Assembly (NCBI GenBank): GCA_019054805.1
Contig: JAHQIY010000038.1
Location: 1-64,000, forward strand
Direction of reading: 5' to 3'
DNA from: Brachionus manjavacas
Taxonomy: Eukaryota; Rotifera; Eurotatoria; Ploima; Brachionidae
DNA: 64,000 bases
Shown: piece by piece, positions 1-15,100 of the stretch
Layout of the letters: each line of letters begins with the position of its first letter
How positions within the stretch are numbered: position 1 is the stretch's first letter
The notes under the pieces: generated by a model
Databases searched by the model: none
Told to the model about the DNA's origin: nothing
Seen by the model: only the letters and a program-made list of their open reading frames with translations
Position numbers and translations under genes: made by a program

Positions 1-3000
1 AAATTCGATGAAATTAATTCAGTTAAATATCCAGTTTTGAATTTTGAAATATTAATAAATGAACAAAGACGCCAACCCAGAATTCAGACCAAAGAGGAGT
101 CGAGGAAAATTAATTTGATTAAAGACAATTTTTGAATAAAATTAATTCAAAAGATTTATAAAAATTATTTCATATGAATGTTCAAGCATTTTTTGAGAAT
201 AAGTGAATTTGAAAAATTTTATTAAAGTTAGGAACAAAATGATGAAAAAATTTACGATGGCTCAAAGATTATCTGTAACGATTGAATATAAAAAAAATCG
301 ATGAAATTAAAGATTGAGTTAAGTATCCAGTTTTGACTTTTTGAAATTTTAATAAATGAATTAAAGACGCCAAGAATCAGACCAAAGAGGATTCGAGGGA
401 AATTAATTTGATTAAAGACAATTTTTTTAATAAAATTAATTCAAAAAAATTGGTGAAATTATTTAGTCCTGAATAATAAGCATTTTTGTGATAATTTGAA
501 TTTGCAATTTTATAAAAAATTTCAAAAGAATTAAAATGAAAAAGTTACGATGGCTAAAGATTATCTGTAACGATTGAATACACAAAAAAATCGATGAAAT
601 TAATTCAGTTCAATATCCAAGTTTGACTTTTTGAAATTTTAAAAAATCAATTAAAAGACGCTAGAATCAGACCAAAAGAGGATTCAGGGAAAGTGAATTT
701 GATGCAATTAAAAACAAGTGCTTTGAATAAAATTAATTCAAAAAAATTGTGAAATTCGTTATCGAAATATGAATATTAAAGCATTTTTGTGAATGGTTGG
801 AATTTGAAATTTTTTTTAAAATTTCAAAAGTCAAAACTGAATTTAAAATAGAAAAATTTACGATGGCTAATGATTATCTGCTTAACAAATGAATACAAAA
901 AAATCGATGAGTTAATTAATTCAGTAAAATGTCAATTTTGACTTTTGAACTAACTAAAAAATCAATCAAAAGACACTTGAAATCAGACCAAATGAGGATT
1001 CGAGGAAATTAATTTGATTAAAGACAGTTTTGAATTAAAATTAATTCAAAAAATTTATGAAATTATTTCGTCTGATTATTAAGCGTTTTGGTGAAGAAAG
1101 TGAATTTGAAATTTTTAATTAAAATTACAAAAAAAGTATAAAATAAGAAAAATTTACGATTGGCTAAAGATTATACAAAAGCAATTGAATACAAAAAAAT
1201 CGAGGAAATTAATTCTGTTTAATTTCCAATTTAGACTTTTGAAATTTTAATAAATGAATTAAAGACGCCAGAATCAGACCAAAAGAGGATTCGAGGAAAA
1301 TTAATTTGATTAAAAACAATTTTTGAATAAATAAATTCAAAAAATTTATGAAATTATTTCGTCTGTATATTAAGAATTTTTGATAATAGTGAATTTGAAA
1401 TTTTTATTAAAATTTCAAAAAAAGAATAAAATGAAAAAATTTCACGATGGCTAAAGATTATCTGAAACAAATAAATACAAAAAAATCGATGAAATTAATT
1501 CAGTTAAATATCCAGTTTTGACTTTTGAAATTTTAATAAATGAATTAAAGACGCTTGAAATCAGACCAAAAAAGAGGATTCGAGGGAAATTAATTTGATT
1601 AAAAACAATTTTTTGAATAAAATAAATTCAAAAATAGTTTATGAAATTATTTCGTCTGTATATTAAGCATTTTTGATAATAGTATGAATTTGAAATTTTT
1701 TATTAAAATTTCAAAAAAAGAATAAAATGAAAAATTTACGATGGCAAATGATTATATGTAACAGAAAATGAATACGAAAATCGATGAAATTTTTAATTCA
1801 ATTAAATATCCAGTTTTGAACTTTTGAAATATTAAAAAATCAATTAAAGACGCCAGAATCAGACCAAAAGAGGATTCGATGAAAATTAATTTTATTAAAA
1901 ACAATTTTTGAATAAAATTAATTCAAAAAATTTATGAAATTATTTCGTCTGTATATTAAGAATTTTTGATAATAGTGAACTTGAAATTTTTTATTAAAAA
2001 TTTAAAGAAAGAATAAATTGAAAAAGTTTGTGAGTGGCTAAGGAATTATCTATATAAAATAGATACAAAAAAATCGGTGAAATTGATTCAGTAAAATATC
2101 CAGTTTTGACTTTTGAAATATTAAAAAATCAATTAAAGACGCCAGAATCAGACCAAAAGAGGATTCGATGAAAATTAATTTGATTAAAAACAATTTTTGA
2201 ATAAAATTAATTCAAAAAATTTATGAAATTATTTCGTCTGAATATTAAGCATTTTTGTGAATAGTGAATTTGAAATTTTTTTTAAAATTTCAAAAAAAAG
2301 AACAGAATGAGAAAAATTTACGATGGCTAATGATTATCTGTAACAAATGAATACAAAAAAATCGATGTTCAGTTAAATATCCAGTTTTGACTTTTGAAAT
2401 ATTAAAAAATCAATTAAAGACGCCAGAATCAGACCAAAGATGATTCGAGGGAAATTAATTTGATTAAAAACAATTTTTGAATAAAATTAATTCAAAAAAT
2501 TTATGAAATTATTTAGTCTGAATATTAAGCATTTTTGTGAATAGTGAATTTGAAATTTTTTTTAAAATTTCAAAAAAAGAATAAAATGAAAAATTTACGA
2601 TGGCTAATGATTATCTGTAACAAATGAATACAAAAAAATCGATGAAATTAATTCAGTAAAATATCCAATTTTGACTTTTGAAATATTAAAAAATCAATCA
2701 AAGACGCCAGAATCAGACCAAATGAGGATTCGAGGGAAATTAATTTGATTAAAGACAGTTTTTGAATAAAATTAATTCAAAAAATTTATGAAATTATTTC
2801 GTCTGATTATTAAGCGTTTTGGTGAAAAGTGAATTTGAAATTTTTATTAAAATTACAAAAAAAGTGTAAAATGAAAAATTTACGATGGCTAAAGATTATC
2901 TGTAACAATTGAATACAAAAAAATCGATGAAATTAATTCAGTTAAATTTCCAATTTAGACTTTTGAAAATTTAATAAATGAATTAAAGACGCCAGAATCA

Positions 3001-6000
3001 GACCAAAAGAGGATTCGAGGGAAATTAATTTGATTAAAAACAATTTTTGAATAAAATAAATTCAAAAATTTTATGAAATTATTTCGTCTGTATATTAAGA
3101 ATTTTTGATAATAGTGAACTTGAAATTTTTATAAAAATTTGAAAAAAGGAATAAAATGAAAAATTTACGATGGCTAAAGATTATCATAACAACAAATGAT
3201 GATACAAAAAATCGATGAAGGTAATTCAGTTAAATATCCAGTTTTGACTTTTGAAATTTTAATAAATGAATTAAAGACGCCAGAATCAGACCAAATGAGG
3301 ATTCGATGAAAATTAATTTGATTAAAAACAATTTTTGAATAAAATTAATTCAAAAAAATTTATGAAATTATTTCGTCTGTATATTAAGAATTTTTGATAA
3401 TAGTGAACTTGAAATTTTTATAAAAATTTCAAAAAAGGAATAAAATGAAAAATTTACGATGGCTAAAGATTATCTGCAACAAATGAATACAAAAAAATCG
3501 ATGAAATTAATTCAGTTAAATATCCAGTTTTGAATTTTGAAATTTTAATAAATGAATTAAAGACGCCAGAATAAGACCAAAAGAGGATTCGAGGGAAATT
3601 AATTTGATTAAGGCAGTTTTTGAATAAAATTAATTCAAAAAAATTTATGAAATTATTTAGTCTGAATATTAAGCATTTTTGTGAATAGTGAATTTGCAAT
3701 TTTTATTAAAAGTTCAAAAAAGAATAAAATGAAAAATTTACGATGGCTAATAGATTATCTGTAACAAATGAAGATAAAAAAATCGATGAAATTAATTCAG
3801 TTAAATATCCAGTTTTGACTTTTGAAATATTAAAAAATCAATTAAAGACGCCAGAATCAGACCAAAAGAGGATTCGATGAAAATTAATTTGATTAAAAAC
3901 AATTTTTGAATAAAATTAATTCAAAAAATTTATGAAATTATTTCGTCTGTATATTAAGAATTTTTGATAATAGTGAACTTGAAATTTTTATAAATTTTCA
4001 AAAAAGGAATAAAATGAAAAATTTACGATGGCTAAAGATTATCTGCAACAAATGAATACAAAAAAATCGATGAAATTAATTCAGTTAAATATCCAGTTTT
4101 GACTTTTGATATTTTAATAAATGAATTAAAGACGCCAGATTCAGACCAAATGAGGATTCGAGGGAAATTAATTTGATTAAAGACTATTTTTGAATAAAAT
4201 TAATTCAAAAAATTAATGAAATTATTTCGTCTGAATATTAAGCGTTTTGGTGAATAGTGAATTTGAAATTTTTAATTAAAATTTCAAAAAAAGAATATAA
4301 TGAAAAATTTACGATGGCTAATGATTATCTGTTACAATTGAATACAAAAAAATCGATGAAATTAATTCAGTAAATTATCCAATTTTGAATTTTGAAATTT
4401 TAATAAATGAATTAAAGACGCCAGAATCAGACCAAAAGATGATTCGAGGAAGATTAATTTGATTAAAGACAATTTTTGAATAAAATTAATTCAAAAAATT
4501 TATGAAATTATTTAGTCTGAATATTAAGCATTTTTGTGAATAGTGAATTTGCAATTTTTATTAAAAGTTCAAAAAAAGAATAAAATGAAAAATTTACGAT
4601 GGCTAATGATTATCTGTATGGAAATGAATACAAAAAAATCGATGAAATTAATTCAGTTAAATATCCAGTTTTGACTTTTGAAATATTAAAAAAATCAATT
4701 AAAGACGCCAGAATCAGACCAAAAGAGGATTCGAGGGAAGAATTAATTTGATTAAGAGAACAATTTTTGAATAAGAATTAATTCAAAAAATTTATGAAAT
4801 TATTTCGTCTGTGAATATTAAGCATTTTGTTGAGAATAGTGAATTTGAAATTTTTATTAAAAAATTTCAAAAAAAAGAAATAAATTGAAAAATTTACGAT
4901 GGCTAATGATTATCTGTAACAAATGAATACAAAAAAATCGATGAAAATTTATTCAGTTAAATATCCAGTTTTGACTTTTGAAATATTAATAAATGAATTA
5001 AAGACGCCAGAATCAGACCAAAAGAGGATTCGAGGAAAATTAATTTGATTAAAAACAATTTTTGAATAAAATTAATTCAAAAAATTTATGAAATATTATT
5101 TCGTCTGGATATTAAGCATTTTTGGAGAATAGTGAATTTGAAATTTTTATTAAAAGTTTCAAAAAAAGAAATAAATTGATAGAAAAATTTACGATGGCTA
5201 ATGATTATCTGTTACAAATGAATACAAAAAAAATCGATGAAATTAATTCAGTTAAATATCCAGTTTTGACTTTGAAAATTTTAAAAAATGCAATTAAATA
5301 CTACAGAATCAGACCAAAAGAGGATTCGAGGAAGATTAATTTGATTAAAGACAATTTTTGAATAAAATTAATTCAAAAAATTTATGAAATTATTTAGTCT
5401 GAATATTAAGCATTTTTGTTAATAGTGAATTTGAAATTTTTATTAAAAGTTCAAAAAAAGAATAAAATGAAAAATTTCCGATGGCTAATGATTATCTGTA
5501 ACAAATGAATACAAAAAAATCGATGAAATTAATTCAGTTAAATATCCAGTTTTGACTTTTGAAATATTAAAAAATCAATTAAAGACGCCAGAATCAGACC
5601 AAAAGAGGATTCGATGAAAATTAATTTGATTAAAAACAATTTTTGAATAAAATTAATTCAAAAAATTTATGAAATTATTTCGTCTGTATATTAAGAATTT
5701 TTGATAATAGTGAACTTGAAATTTTTATAAAAGGAAATTTCAAAAAAAAGGAATAAAATGAAAAAATTTACGATGGCTAAAGATTATCTGTAACAATTGA
5801 ATACAAAAAAAATCGATGAAATTAATTCAGTTAAATATCCAGTTTTGACTTTTGAAATATTAAAAAATCAATTAAAGACGCCAGAATCAGACCAAAAGAG
5901 GATTCGAGGAAAATTAATTTGATTATAGACAATTTTTGAATAAAATTAATTCAAAAAATTGATGAAATTATTTCGTCTGAATATTAAGCATTTTTGTGAA

Positions 6001-9000
6001 TAGTGAATTTGAAATTTTTATTTAAATTTCAAAAAAAGAAAAAAATAAAAAATTTACGATGGCTAATGATTATCTGTTACAAATGAATACAAAATAATCG
6101 ATGAAATTAATTCAGTTAAATATCCAGTTTTGAATTTTGAAATTTTAATAAATGAATTAAAGACGCCAGAATAAGACCAAAAGAGGATTCGAGGGAAATT
6201 AATTTGATTAAAGACAATTTTTTGAATAAAATTAATTCCCAAAAAAAATTTATGAAATTATTTCTTAAATCTGAATATTAAGCATTTTGGTGAATAGTGA
6301 ATTTGAAATTTTTATTAAAATTTCAAAAAAAAGAATAAAATGAAAAATTTACGATGGCTAATGATTATCTGTTACAAATTGAATACAAAAAAATCGATGA
6401 AATTAATTCAGTTAAATATCCAGTTTTGACTTTTGAAATATTAAAAAATCAATTCAAAAGACGCCAGAATCAGACCAAAAGAGGATTCGAGGGAAATTAA
6501 TTTGATTAAAGACAGTTTTTTGAATAAAATTAAAATTCAAAAAATTTATGAAATTATTTCGTCTGATTATTAAGCGTTTTGGTGAAAAGTGAATTTGAAA
6601 TTTTTATTAAAATTACAAAAAAAGTATAAAATGAAAAATTTACGATTGCTAATGATTATCTGTAACAATTAAATACAAAAAAATCGATGAAATTAATTCA
6701 GCTAAATTTCCAATTTAGACTTTTGAAAATTTAAAAAATCAACTAAAGACGCCAGAATCAGACCAGAAGAGGATTCGAGGGAAATTAATTTGATTAAAGA
6801 CAGTTTTTGAATAAAATTAATTCAAAAAATTTATGAAATTATTTAGTCTGAATATTAAGCATTTTTGTGAATATTGAATTTGAAATTTTTAATTAAAATT
6901 TCAAAAGAATATAATGAAAAATTTACGATGGCTAAAGATTATCTGTAACAATTGAATACAAAAAAATCGATGAAATTAATTCAGTTAAATATCCAGTTTT
7001 GACTTTTGAAATATTAAAAAATCAATTAGGGACGCCAGAATCAGACCAAAAGATGATTCGAGGAAGATTAATTTGATTAAAGACAATTTTTGAATAAAAT
7101 TAATTCAAAAAATTTATGAAATTATTTAGTCTGAATATTAAGCATTTTTGTTAATAGTGAATTTGAAATTTTTATTAAAAGTTCAAAAAAAGAAATATAA
7201 TATGAAAAATTTACGATGGCTAATGATTATCTGTTACAATTGAATACAAAAAAATCGATAAGAAATTAATTCAGTTAAATATCAGTTTTGACTTTTTGAA
7301 ATTTTAATAAATGAATTAAAGACGCCATGAATCAGACCAAATGAGGATTCGAGGAAATTAATTTGATTAAAGACAATTTTTTGAATAAAATTAATTCCAA
7401 AAAATTTATGAAATTATTTCGTCTGAATATTAAGCGTTTTGAGTGAATAGTGAATTTGAAATTTTTATTAAAAATTTCAAAAAAAGAATAAAATGAAAAA
7501 TTTACGATGGCTAAAGATTATCTGTAACAATTGAATACAAAAAAATCGATGAAATTAATTCAGTTAAATATCCAGTTTTGACTTTTGAAATTTTAACTAA
7601 ATGAATTAAAGACGCCAGAATCAGACCAAATGAGGATTCGAGGAAATTAATTTGATTAAAGACAATTTTTGAATAAAATTAATTCAAAAAATTTGATGAA
7701 ATTATTTAAATACGTCTGAATATTAAGCATTTTGTGAATATTGAATTTGAAATTTTTATTAAAGAATTTCAAAAAGCAAATAAAATGAAAAATTTACGAT
7801 GGCTAATGATTATCTGTTAACAATTGAATACAAAAAAATCGATGAAATTGAAATTTCAGTTAAATATCAATTTTGACTTTTTGAAATATTAAAAAATCAA
7901 TTAAAGACGCCAGAATCAGACCAAAATGAGGATTCGAGGAAATTAATTTGATTAAAGACAGTTTTTTATGAATAAAATTAATTCAAAAAATTTATGAAAT
8001 TATTTCGTCTGATTATTAAGCGTTTTGGTGAAAAGTGAATTTGAAATTTTTATTAAAATTACAAAAAAAGTATAAAATGAAAAATTTACGATTGCTAATG
8101 ATTATCTGTAACAAATGAATACAAAAAAATCGATGAAATTAATTCAGTTAAATATCCAGTTTTGACTTTTGAAATTTTAATAAATGAATTAAAGACGCCA
8201 GAATCAGACCAAAAGATGATTCGAGGAAGATTAATTTGATTAAAGACAATTTTTGAATAAAATTAATTCAAAAAATTTATGAAATTATTTAGTCTGAATA
8301 TTAAGCATTTTAGCGAATAGTGAATTTGAAATTTTTAATTAAAATTTCAAAAAGAATAAAATGAAAAATTTACGATGGCTAAAGATTATCTGTTACAATT
8401 GAATACAAAAAAATCGATGAAATTAATTCAGTTAAATATCCAATTTTGACTTTTGAAATTATTAAAAAAATCAATTAAAGACGCCAGAATCAGACCAAAA
8501 GAGAGTTCGAGGGAAATTAATTTGATTAAAGACAGTTTTTGAATAGAAATTAATTCAAAAATTTGCAGAAATTAATTAGTCTGAATATTAAACATTTTTG
8601 TGAATAGTCTGAATTTGAAATTTTTTAGCTTAATTAATTTCAAAAAAAGAATAAAATGTAAAATTTACGATAGCTAATCAGATTATCTGTAACAATTAGC
8701 AATACAAAAAAATGGATTTCATTAATTCAGTTAAATTATCCAAGTTTGAATTTTGAAATTTTAATAAAATTTCAAATTAAAGACGCATAGAATCAGACCA
8801 AAACGCTTAGGATTCAGAGGAAATTAATTTGATTAAAAACAATTTTTTGAATTAAAATAAATTCCAAAAACTGTCTTTAATGAAATTAATTTCCGTCCAT
8901 GATCCATCATTAAATTTCTGGTGATAATAGTGAATTTGATTGATTTTTATTCAAAATTTGAAAAAGGGAATAAAAACTGAAAAATTTACGATAGCGGCTA

Positions 9001-9182
9001 ATCGATTTTCTGTAACAATTGAATACAAAAAAATCATTAGCCATCGTAAATTAATTCAGTTAAATATCCAGTTTTGAATTTTGAAATTTTAATTAAAAAT
9101 TTCAAATTAAGAACGCACAGAATCAGAATAAATGAGGATTCAGAGGGAAATTAATTTGATTAAAGACAATTTTTGAATAAAA
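1..9182 (+). repeat. Satellite segment 1, plus orientation
   Basis: About 32 monomers in plus orientation. Many carry the local variant ending GAATTTTTGATAATAGTGAAC (about 1370, 1670, 1960, 3110, 3390, 3960, 5690). Consensus quality is uneven: 1-2000, 4600-5300, 7200-7950 and 8500-9182 contain many 1-4 bp insertions and homopolymer changes relative to the neighbouring monomers, while the stretches between are regular. This segment does not mirror the array right of 23600 by the variants I compared. Confidence 0.9.
8560..9182. repeat. Scrambled satellite zone before the first inversion
   Basis: Monomers here mix pieces of both orientations. AATCAGACC (plus type) runs straight into AAAACGCTTA (minus type), and AAAAAAATCATTAGCCATCG fuses a plus-strand end to a minus-strand motif. 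Segments such as CTGTCTTTAATGAAATTAAT appear in the wrong orientation. This looks like a consensus built from reads of opposite orientation, or a rearranged junction. No gene is present. Confidence 0.7.
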
Positions 9183-12100
9183 TTTTATTCAAAAAACAAT
9201 CTTTAATGAAATTAATTTCCCTCGAATCCTCATTTGGTCTGATTCTGGCGTCTCTGATTGATTTTATTAATATTTCAAAAGTCAAAATTGGATAATTTAA
9301 CTGAATTAATTTCATCGATTTTTTGTGTATTCAATTGTGAATTACAGATAATCATTAGCCATCGTAAATTTTCGTATATTCTTTTTTTACGAAATTTTAA
9401 TTAAAAATTTCAAATTTACTTATCACAAAAATGATTTATATTCAGACTAAATAATTTCATAAATTTTTTGAATTAATTTTATTCAAAAACCATCTTTAAT
9501 CAAATTAATTTCCCTCGAATCCTCTTTTGGTCTGATTCTGGCGTCTTTAATTGATTTTTTAATTTTTCAAAAGTCAAAATTGAATAATTTACTGAATTAA
9601 TTTCATCGATTTTTTTTGTATTTCATTTGTTACAGAATGAATCTTTAGCCATCGTAGGTTTTTCATTTTATTGTTTTTTGAACTTTTAATAAAAATTTCA
9701 AATTCACTTATTCACCAAGGCAACTAATATTCAGACGAAATAATTTCAGTTAAATATCCAGTTTTGAAGATTAATTTTTTGTTGGCTTGTCTTTAATCGA
9801 ATTAATTTCCCTCGAATCCTCATTTGGTCTGATTCTGGCGTCTTTAATTGATTTTTTAATATTTCAAAGGGTAAAAACTGAATGATATTTAAATGAATTA
9901 ATTTCATCGATTTTTTTTGTATGCATATGTTACAAGATAATCTTTTAGCCATCGTAAATTTTTCATTTTATTCTTTTTTTGAGAATTTTAATAAATGAAA
10001 TACAAATTCACAGATTAAGACCAAAACGCTAAATATTCAGACGAAATTAATTTCATTAAGGCATTTTTTGAATTAATTTTAGTTCAAAAATAGTCTTTAA
10101 TCAAATTAATTTCCCTCGAATCCTCTTTTTGTCTTATTTGTGAATAGCGTCTTTGCAATTGATTTTTTAATATTTCAAAAGTCAAAACTGGATATTTAAA
10201 TGAATTAATTTCATCGATTTTTTTGTATTCATATGTTACAGATGAATCTTTAGCCATCGTAAATGGATTTTCATTTTAAATATTCTTTTTTGACTTTTTG
10301 AAATTTTAATAAAAAATTTCAAATTCACAATTCACAAAACGCTTAATATTCAGACGAAATAGAGGATTTCATAAATTTTTTTGAATTAATTTTATTCAAA
10401 AACTGTCTTTAATCGAATTAATTTCCCTCGAATCCTCATTTGGTCTGATTCTTTGGCGTCTTTAATTGATTTTTTAATATTTCAAAAGTCAAAACTGTAT
10501 GTTAAATGAATTAATTTCATCGATTTTTTTATATTCAATTGTTACAGATAATCTTTAGCCATCGTAAATTTTCGAATTTATTTCGTTCTTTGAAATTATT
10601 AATAAAAATTTCAAATTCACTACTCTCAAAAACGCTTAATATTCAGACGAAATAATTTCATAAATTTTTTGAATTAATTTTATTCAAAAATAGTCTTTAA
10701 TCAAATTAATTTCCCTCGAATCCTCTTTTGGTCTTATTTTGGCATCTTTAATTGATTTTTTAATATTTCAAAAGTCAAAACTTGGATATTTAACTGAATT
10801 AATTTAATCGATTTTTTTGTATTCATTTGTTACAGATAATCTTTAGCCATCGTAAATTTTTCATTTTATTCTTTTTTTAAATTTTAATAAAAATTTCAAA
10901 TTCACTATTCACCAAAACGCTTAATATTCTGACGAAATAATTTCATAAAGATTATTTTGAATTAACGATTTATTCAAAAACTGTCTTTAATCAAATTAAT
11001 TTCCCTCGAATCCTCAGTTTGTCTGATTCTAGCGTCTTTAATTGATTTTTTAATATTTCCAAAAATCAAAACTGGATATTTAAATGAATTAATTTCATCG
11101 ATTTTTTTGTATTCCTTATGTTACAGATAATCTTTAGCCATCGTAAATTTTTCAGTTTTTATTCTTTTTTGAAATTTTTAATAAATGAATTTCAAATTCA
11201 CCAGATTCAGACCAAAACGCTTAATATTCAGACGAAATTAATTTCATTAAAGACAGTTTTTGAATTAATTTTATTCAAAAATAGTCTTTAATCAAATTAA
11301 TTTCCTCCGAATCCTCATTTGGTCTTATTTTGTGCATCTTTAATTGCATTTTTTAATATTTCAAAAAGTTCAAAACTTGATATTTAACTGAATTAATTTC
11401 ATCGATGGCTTTTGTATTCATTTGTTACAGATGAATCTTTAGCCATCGTAAATGGATTTTCATTTAAATATTCTTTTGAATTTGAACTTTTAATAAAAAA
11501 TTTCAAATTCACCAGATTCAGACCAAAGACGCTTCGAGGGATATTCAGACGAAATAATTTCATAAACAATTTTGAATTAAATTTATTCAAAAAAAGTCTT
11601 TAATCAAATTAATTTCCCTCGAATCCTCATTTGGTCTGATTCTGGCGTCTTTGATTGATTTTTTAATATTTCAAAAGTCAAAACTTGATGTTTAACTGAA
11701 TTAATTTCATCGATTTTTTTGTATTCATTTGTTACAGATAATCTTTAGCCATCGTAAAATTTTTCATTTTATTGAACTTTTTTTGAAATTTTAATAAAAA
11801 ATTTGAAATTCACAATTCACCAAAACGCTTAATATTCAGACGAAATAATTTACGATGGCTAAAGATTTTTTGAATTAATTTTATTCAAAAAGAAATAGTC
11901 TTTAATCAAATTAATTTCCCTCGAATCCTCTTTTGGTCTTATTTTGGCATCTTTAATTGATTTTTTAATATTTCAAAAGTCAAAACTTGATATTTAACTG
12001 AATTAATTTCATCGATTTTTTTGTATTCATTTGTTACAGATAATCTTTAGCCAGTCGTAAATTTTTCAGTTTTGATTGTTTTTTGAAATTTTAATAAATG

Positions 12101-15100
12101 AATTTCAAATTGCCAGATTCAGACCAAAACGCTTAATATTCAGACGAAATTAATTTCATTAAAGACATTTTTTGAATTAATTTAATTCAAAGAAACCGTC
12201 TTTAATCGAATTAATTTCATCTCGAATCCTAAGCATTTTGGTCTGATTCTGGCGTCTTTGAATTGATTTTTTAATATTTCAAAAGTCAAAACTGGATATT
12301 TAAATGAATTAATTTCATCGATTTGGCTTTTGTATTTAATCTGTTTACAGATAATCTTTATGCATCGTTAATTCTTCATTCTTATTCTTTTTTTGAACAT
12401 TTTAATAAAAATTTCGAATTCACCTATTCTCAAAAATGCTAAATATTTAGACGAAATGTGTTTCATTAATTTTTTTGAATTAATTTTATTCAAAAAATAG
12501 TCTTTAATCAAATTAATTTCCCTCGAATCCTCATTTTGGTCTGATTCTGGCGTCTTTGAATTGATTTTATAATATTTCAAAAGTCAAAACTGGATATTTA
12601 AATGAATTAATTTCATCGATTTTTTTGTATTCATATGTTACAGATAATCTTTAGCCATCGTAAATTTTTTTCATTTTTATTCTTTTTTTGAAATTTTAAT
12701 AAATCAATTTCAAGAATTCACTATTCAGACCAAAAATGCTAAATATTCAGACGAAATTAATTTCATTAAGACATTTTTTGAATTAATTTTATTCAAAAAA
12801 ACTGTCTTTAATCGAATTAATTTCCCTCGAATCCTAAGCATTTGGTCTGATTCTGGCGTCTTTGAAATTCATTTATTAATATTTCAAAAGTCAAAACTGG
12901 ATATTTGACTGAATTAATTTCATCGATTTTTTTGTATTTAATCTGTTACAGATTGAATCTTTAGCCATCGATGAAATTTTTCATTTAAATATCAGTCTTG
13001 AATTTTGAAACTTTTAATAAATGAATTTCAAATTCACCAGATTCAGACCAAAACGCTTAATATTCAGACTGAAATTAATTTCATTAAAGACGATTTTTTG
13101 AATTAATTTTATTCAAAAATATTCTTTAATCAAATTAATTTCCCTCGAATCCTCTTTTGGTCTTATTTTTGGCATCTTTAATTGATTTTTTTAATATTTC
13201 AAAAGTAAAAACTGGATATTTAAATGAATTAATTTCATCGATTTTTTTGTATTCATATTGTAACAGATAATCTTTTAGCCATCGTAAATTTTTCATTTTT
13301 TATTAAGCATTTTTGAGAATTTTAATAAAAATTTCAAGATTCACTATTCTCAAAAACGCTTAATATTCAGACGAAATAATTTCATAAAATTTTTGAATTA
13401 ATTTTATTCAAAAACTGTCTGTAAGCAAATTAATTTCCCTCGAATCCTCATTTTGGTCTTATTTTGGCATCTTTAATTCGATTTTAATATTTCAAAAGTC
13501 AAAACTTGATGAATTTAATTGAATTAATTTCATCGATTTTTTTGTATTCATTTGTTACAGATAATCTTTAGCCATCGTAAATTTTTTCATTTTATTCCTT
13601 TTGAAATTTTAATAAAAAATTTCAAATTCACTATTCACCAAAACGCTTAATATTCAGACGAAATAGATTTCATAAATTTTTTGAATTAATTTTATTCAAA
13701 ACAATTCTTTAATCGAATTAATTTCCCTCGAATCCTCATTTGGTCTGATTCTGGCGTCTTTAATTGATTTTTTAATATTTCAAAAGTCAAAACTGGATAT
13801 TTAAATGAATTAATTTCATCGATTTTTTTGTACTTAATTGTTACAGATAATCTTTAGCAATCGTTAATTCTTCATTCTATTCTATTTTTGAAATTTTAAT
13901 AAAAATTTCAAATTCACTATTCTCAAAAATGCTAAATATTTAGACGAAATAATTTCATTAATTTTTTGAATTAATTTTATTCAAAAATATTCTTTAATCA
14001 AATTAATTTCCCTCGAATCCTCTTTTGGTCTTATTTTTGGCATCTTTAATTGATTTTTTAATATTTCAAAAGTCAAAACTGGATATTTAAATGAATTAAT
14101 TTCATCGATTTTTTTTTTTTGTATTCATATGTTACAGATAATCTTTAGCCATCGTAAATTTTTCAGTTAAATATTCGGTTTGACTTTGAAATTTTAATAA
14201 AATCAATTTCAAATTCACTATTCTCAAAAATGCTAGAATATTCAGACGAAAATTAATTTCATTAAAAACATTTTTTGAATTAATTTTATTCAAAAATAGT
14301 CTTTAATCAAATCAATTTCCCTCGAATCCTCTTTTGGTCTTATTTTGTGCATCTTTAATTTGAAATTTTTTTAATATTTCAAAAGTCAAAACTGGATATT
14401 TAAATGAATTAATTTCGATCGCTAATGATTTTTTGTATTCATTTGTTACAAGATAATCGATGAAATTTAGCCATCGTAAATTTTTCATTTTATTCTTTTT
14501 TTGAAATTTTAATAAAATCAATTTCAAATTCACCAGATTCAGACCAAAACGCTTAATATTCAGACGAAATTAATTTCATTAAAGACAGTTTTTTGAATTA
14601 AATTTATTCCAAAAACTGTCTTTAATCAAATCAATTTCCCTCGAATCCTCTTTTGGTCTGATTCTGGCGTCTTTAATTGATTTTTTAATATTTCAAAAGT
14701 CAAAACTTGATATTTAACTGAATTAATTTCATCGATTTTTTTGTATTCATTTGTTACAGATAATCTTTAGCCATCGTAAATTTTTCATTTTATTCTTTTT
14801 TGAACTTTTAATAAAAAATACAAATTCACTATTCACCAAAACGCTTAATATTCAGACGAAATAATTTCATTAATTTTTTGAATTAATTTTATTCAAAAAC
14901 TGTCTTTAATCAAATCAATTTCCCTCGAATCCTCTTTTGGTCTGATTCTGGCGTCTTTAATTGATTTTTTAATATTTCAAAAGTCAAAACTGGATATTTA
15001 AATGAATTAATTTCATCGATTTTTTTGTATTCATATGTTACAGATAATCTTTAGCCATCGTAAATTTTTCATTTTATTCTTTTTTTGAAATTTTAATAAA

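Noticed and set aside
1..9182. A larger palindrome pairing segment 1 with the array right of 23600
   Set aside because: Variant order does not match: GATAATAG-type monomers are frequent on the left but only one counterpart is seen near 32310, and the CGGTTAATATTC variant is absent on the left.
3463..14533. Reading frames of 63-78 codons inside the satellite
   Set aside because: They arise from monomer sequence plus local indels, are not preserved in adjacent monomers, and mostly lack an ATG in a plausible context.
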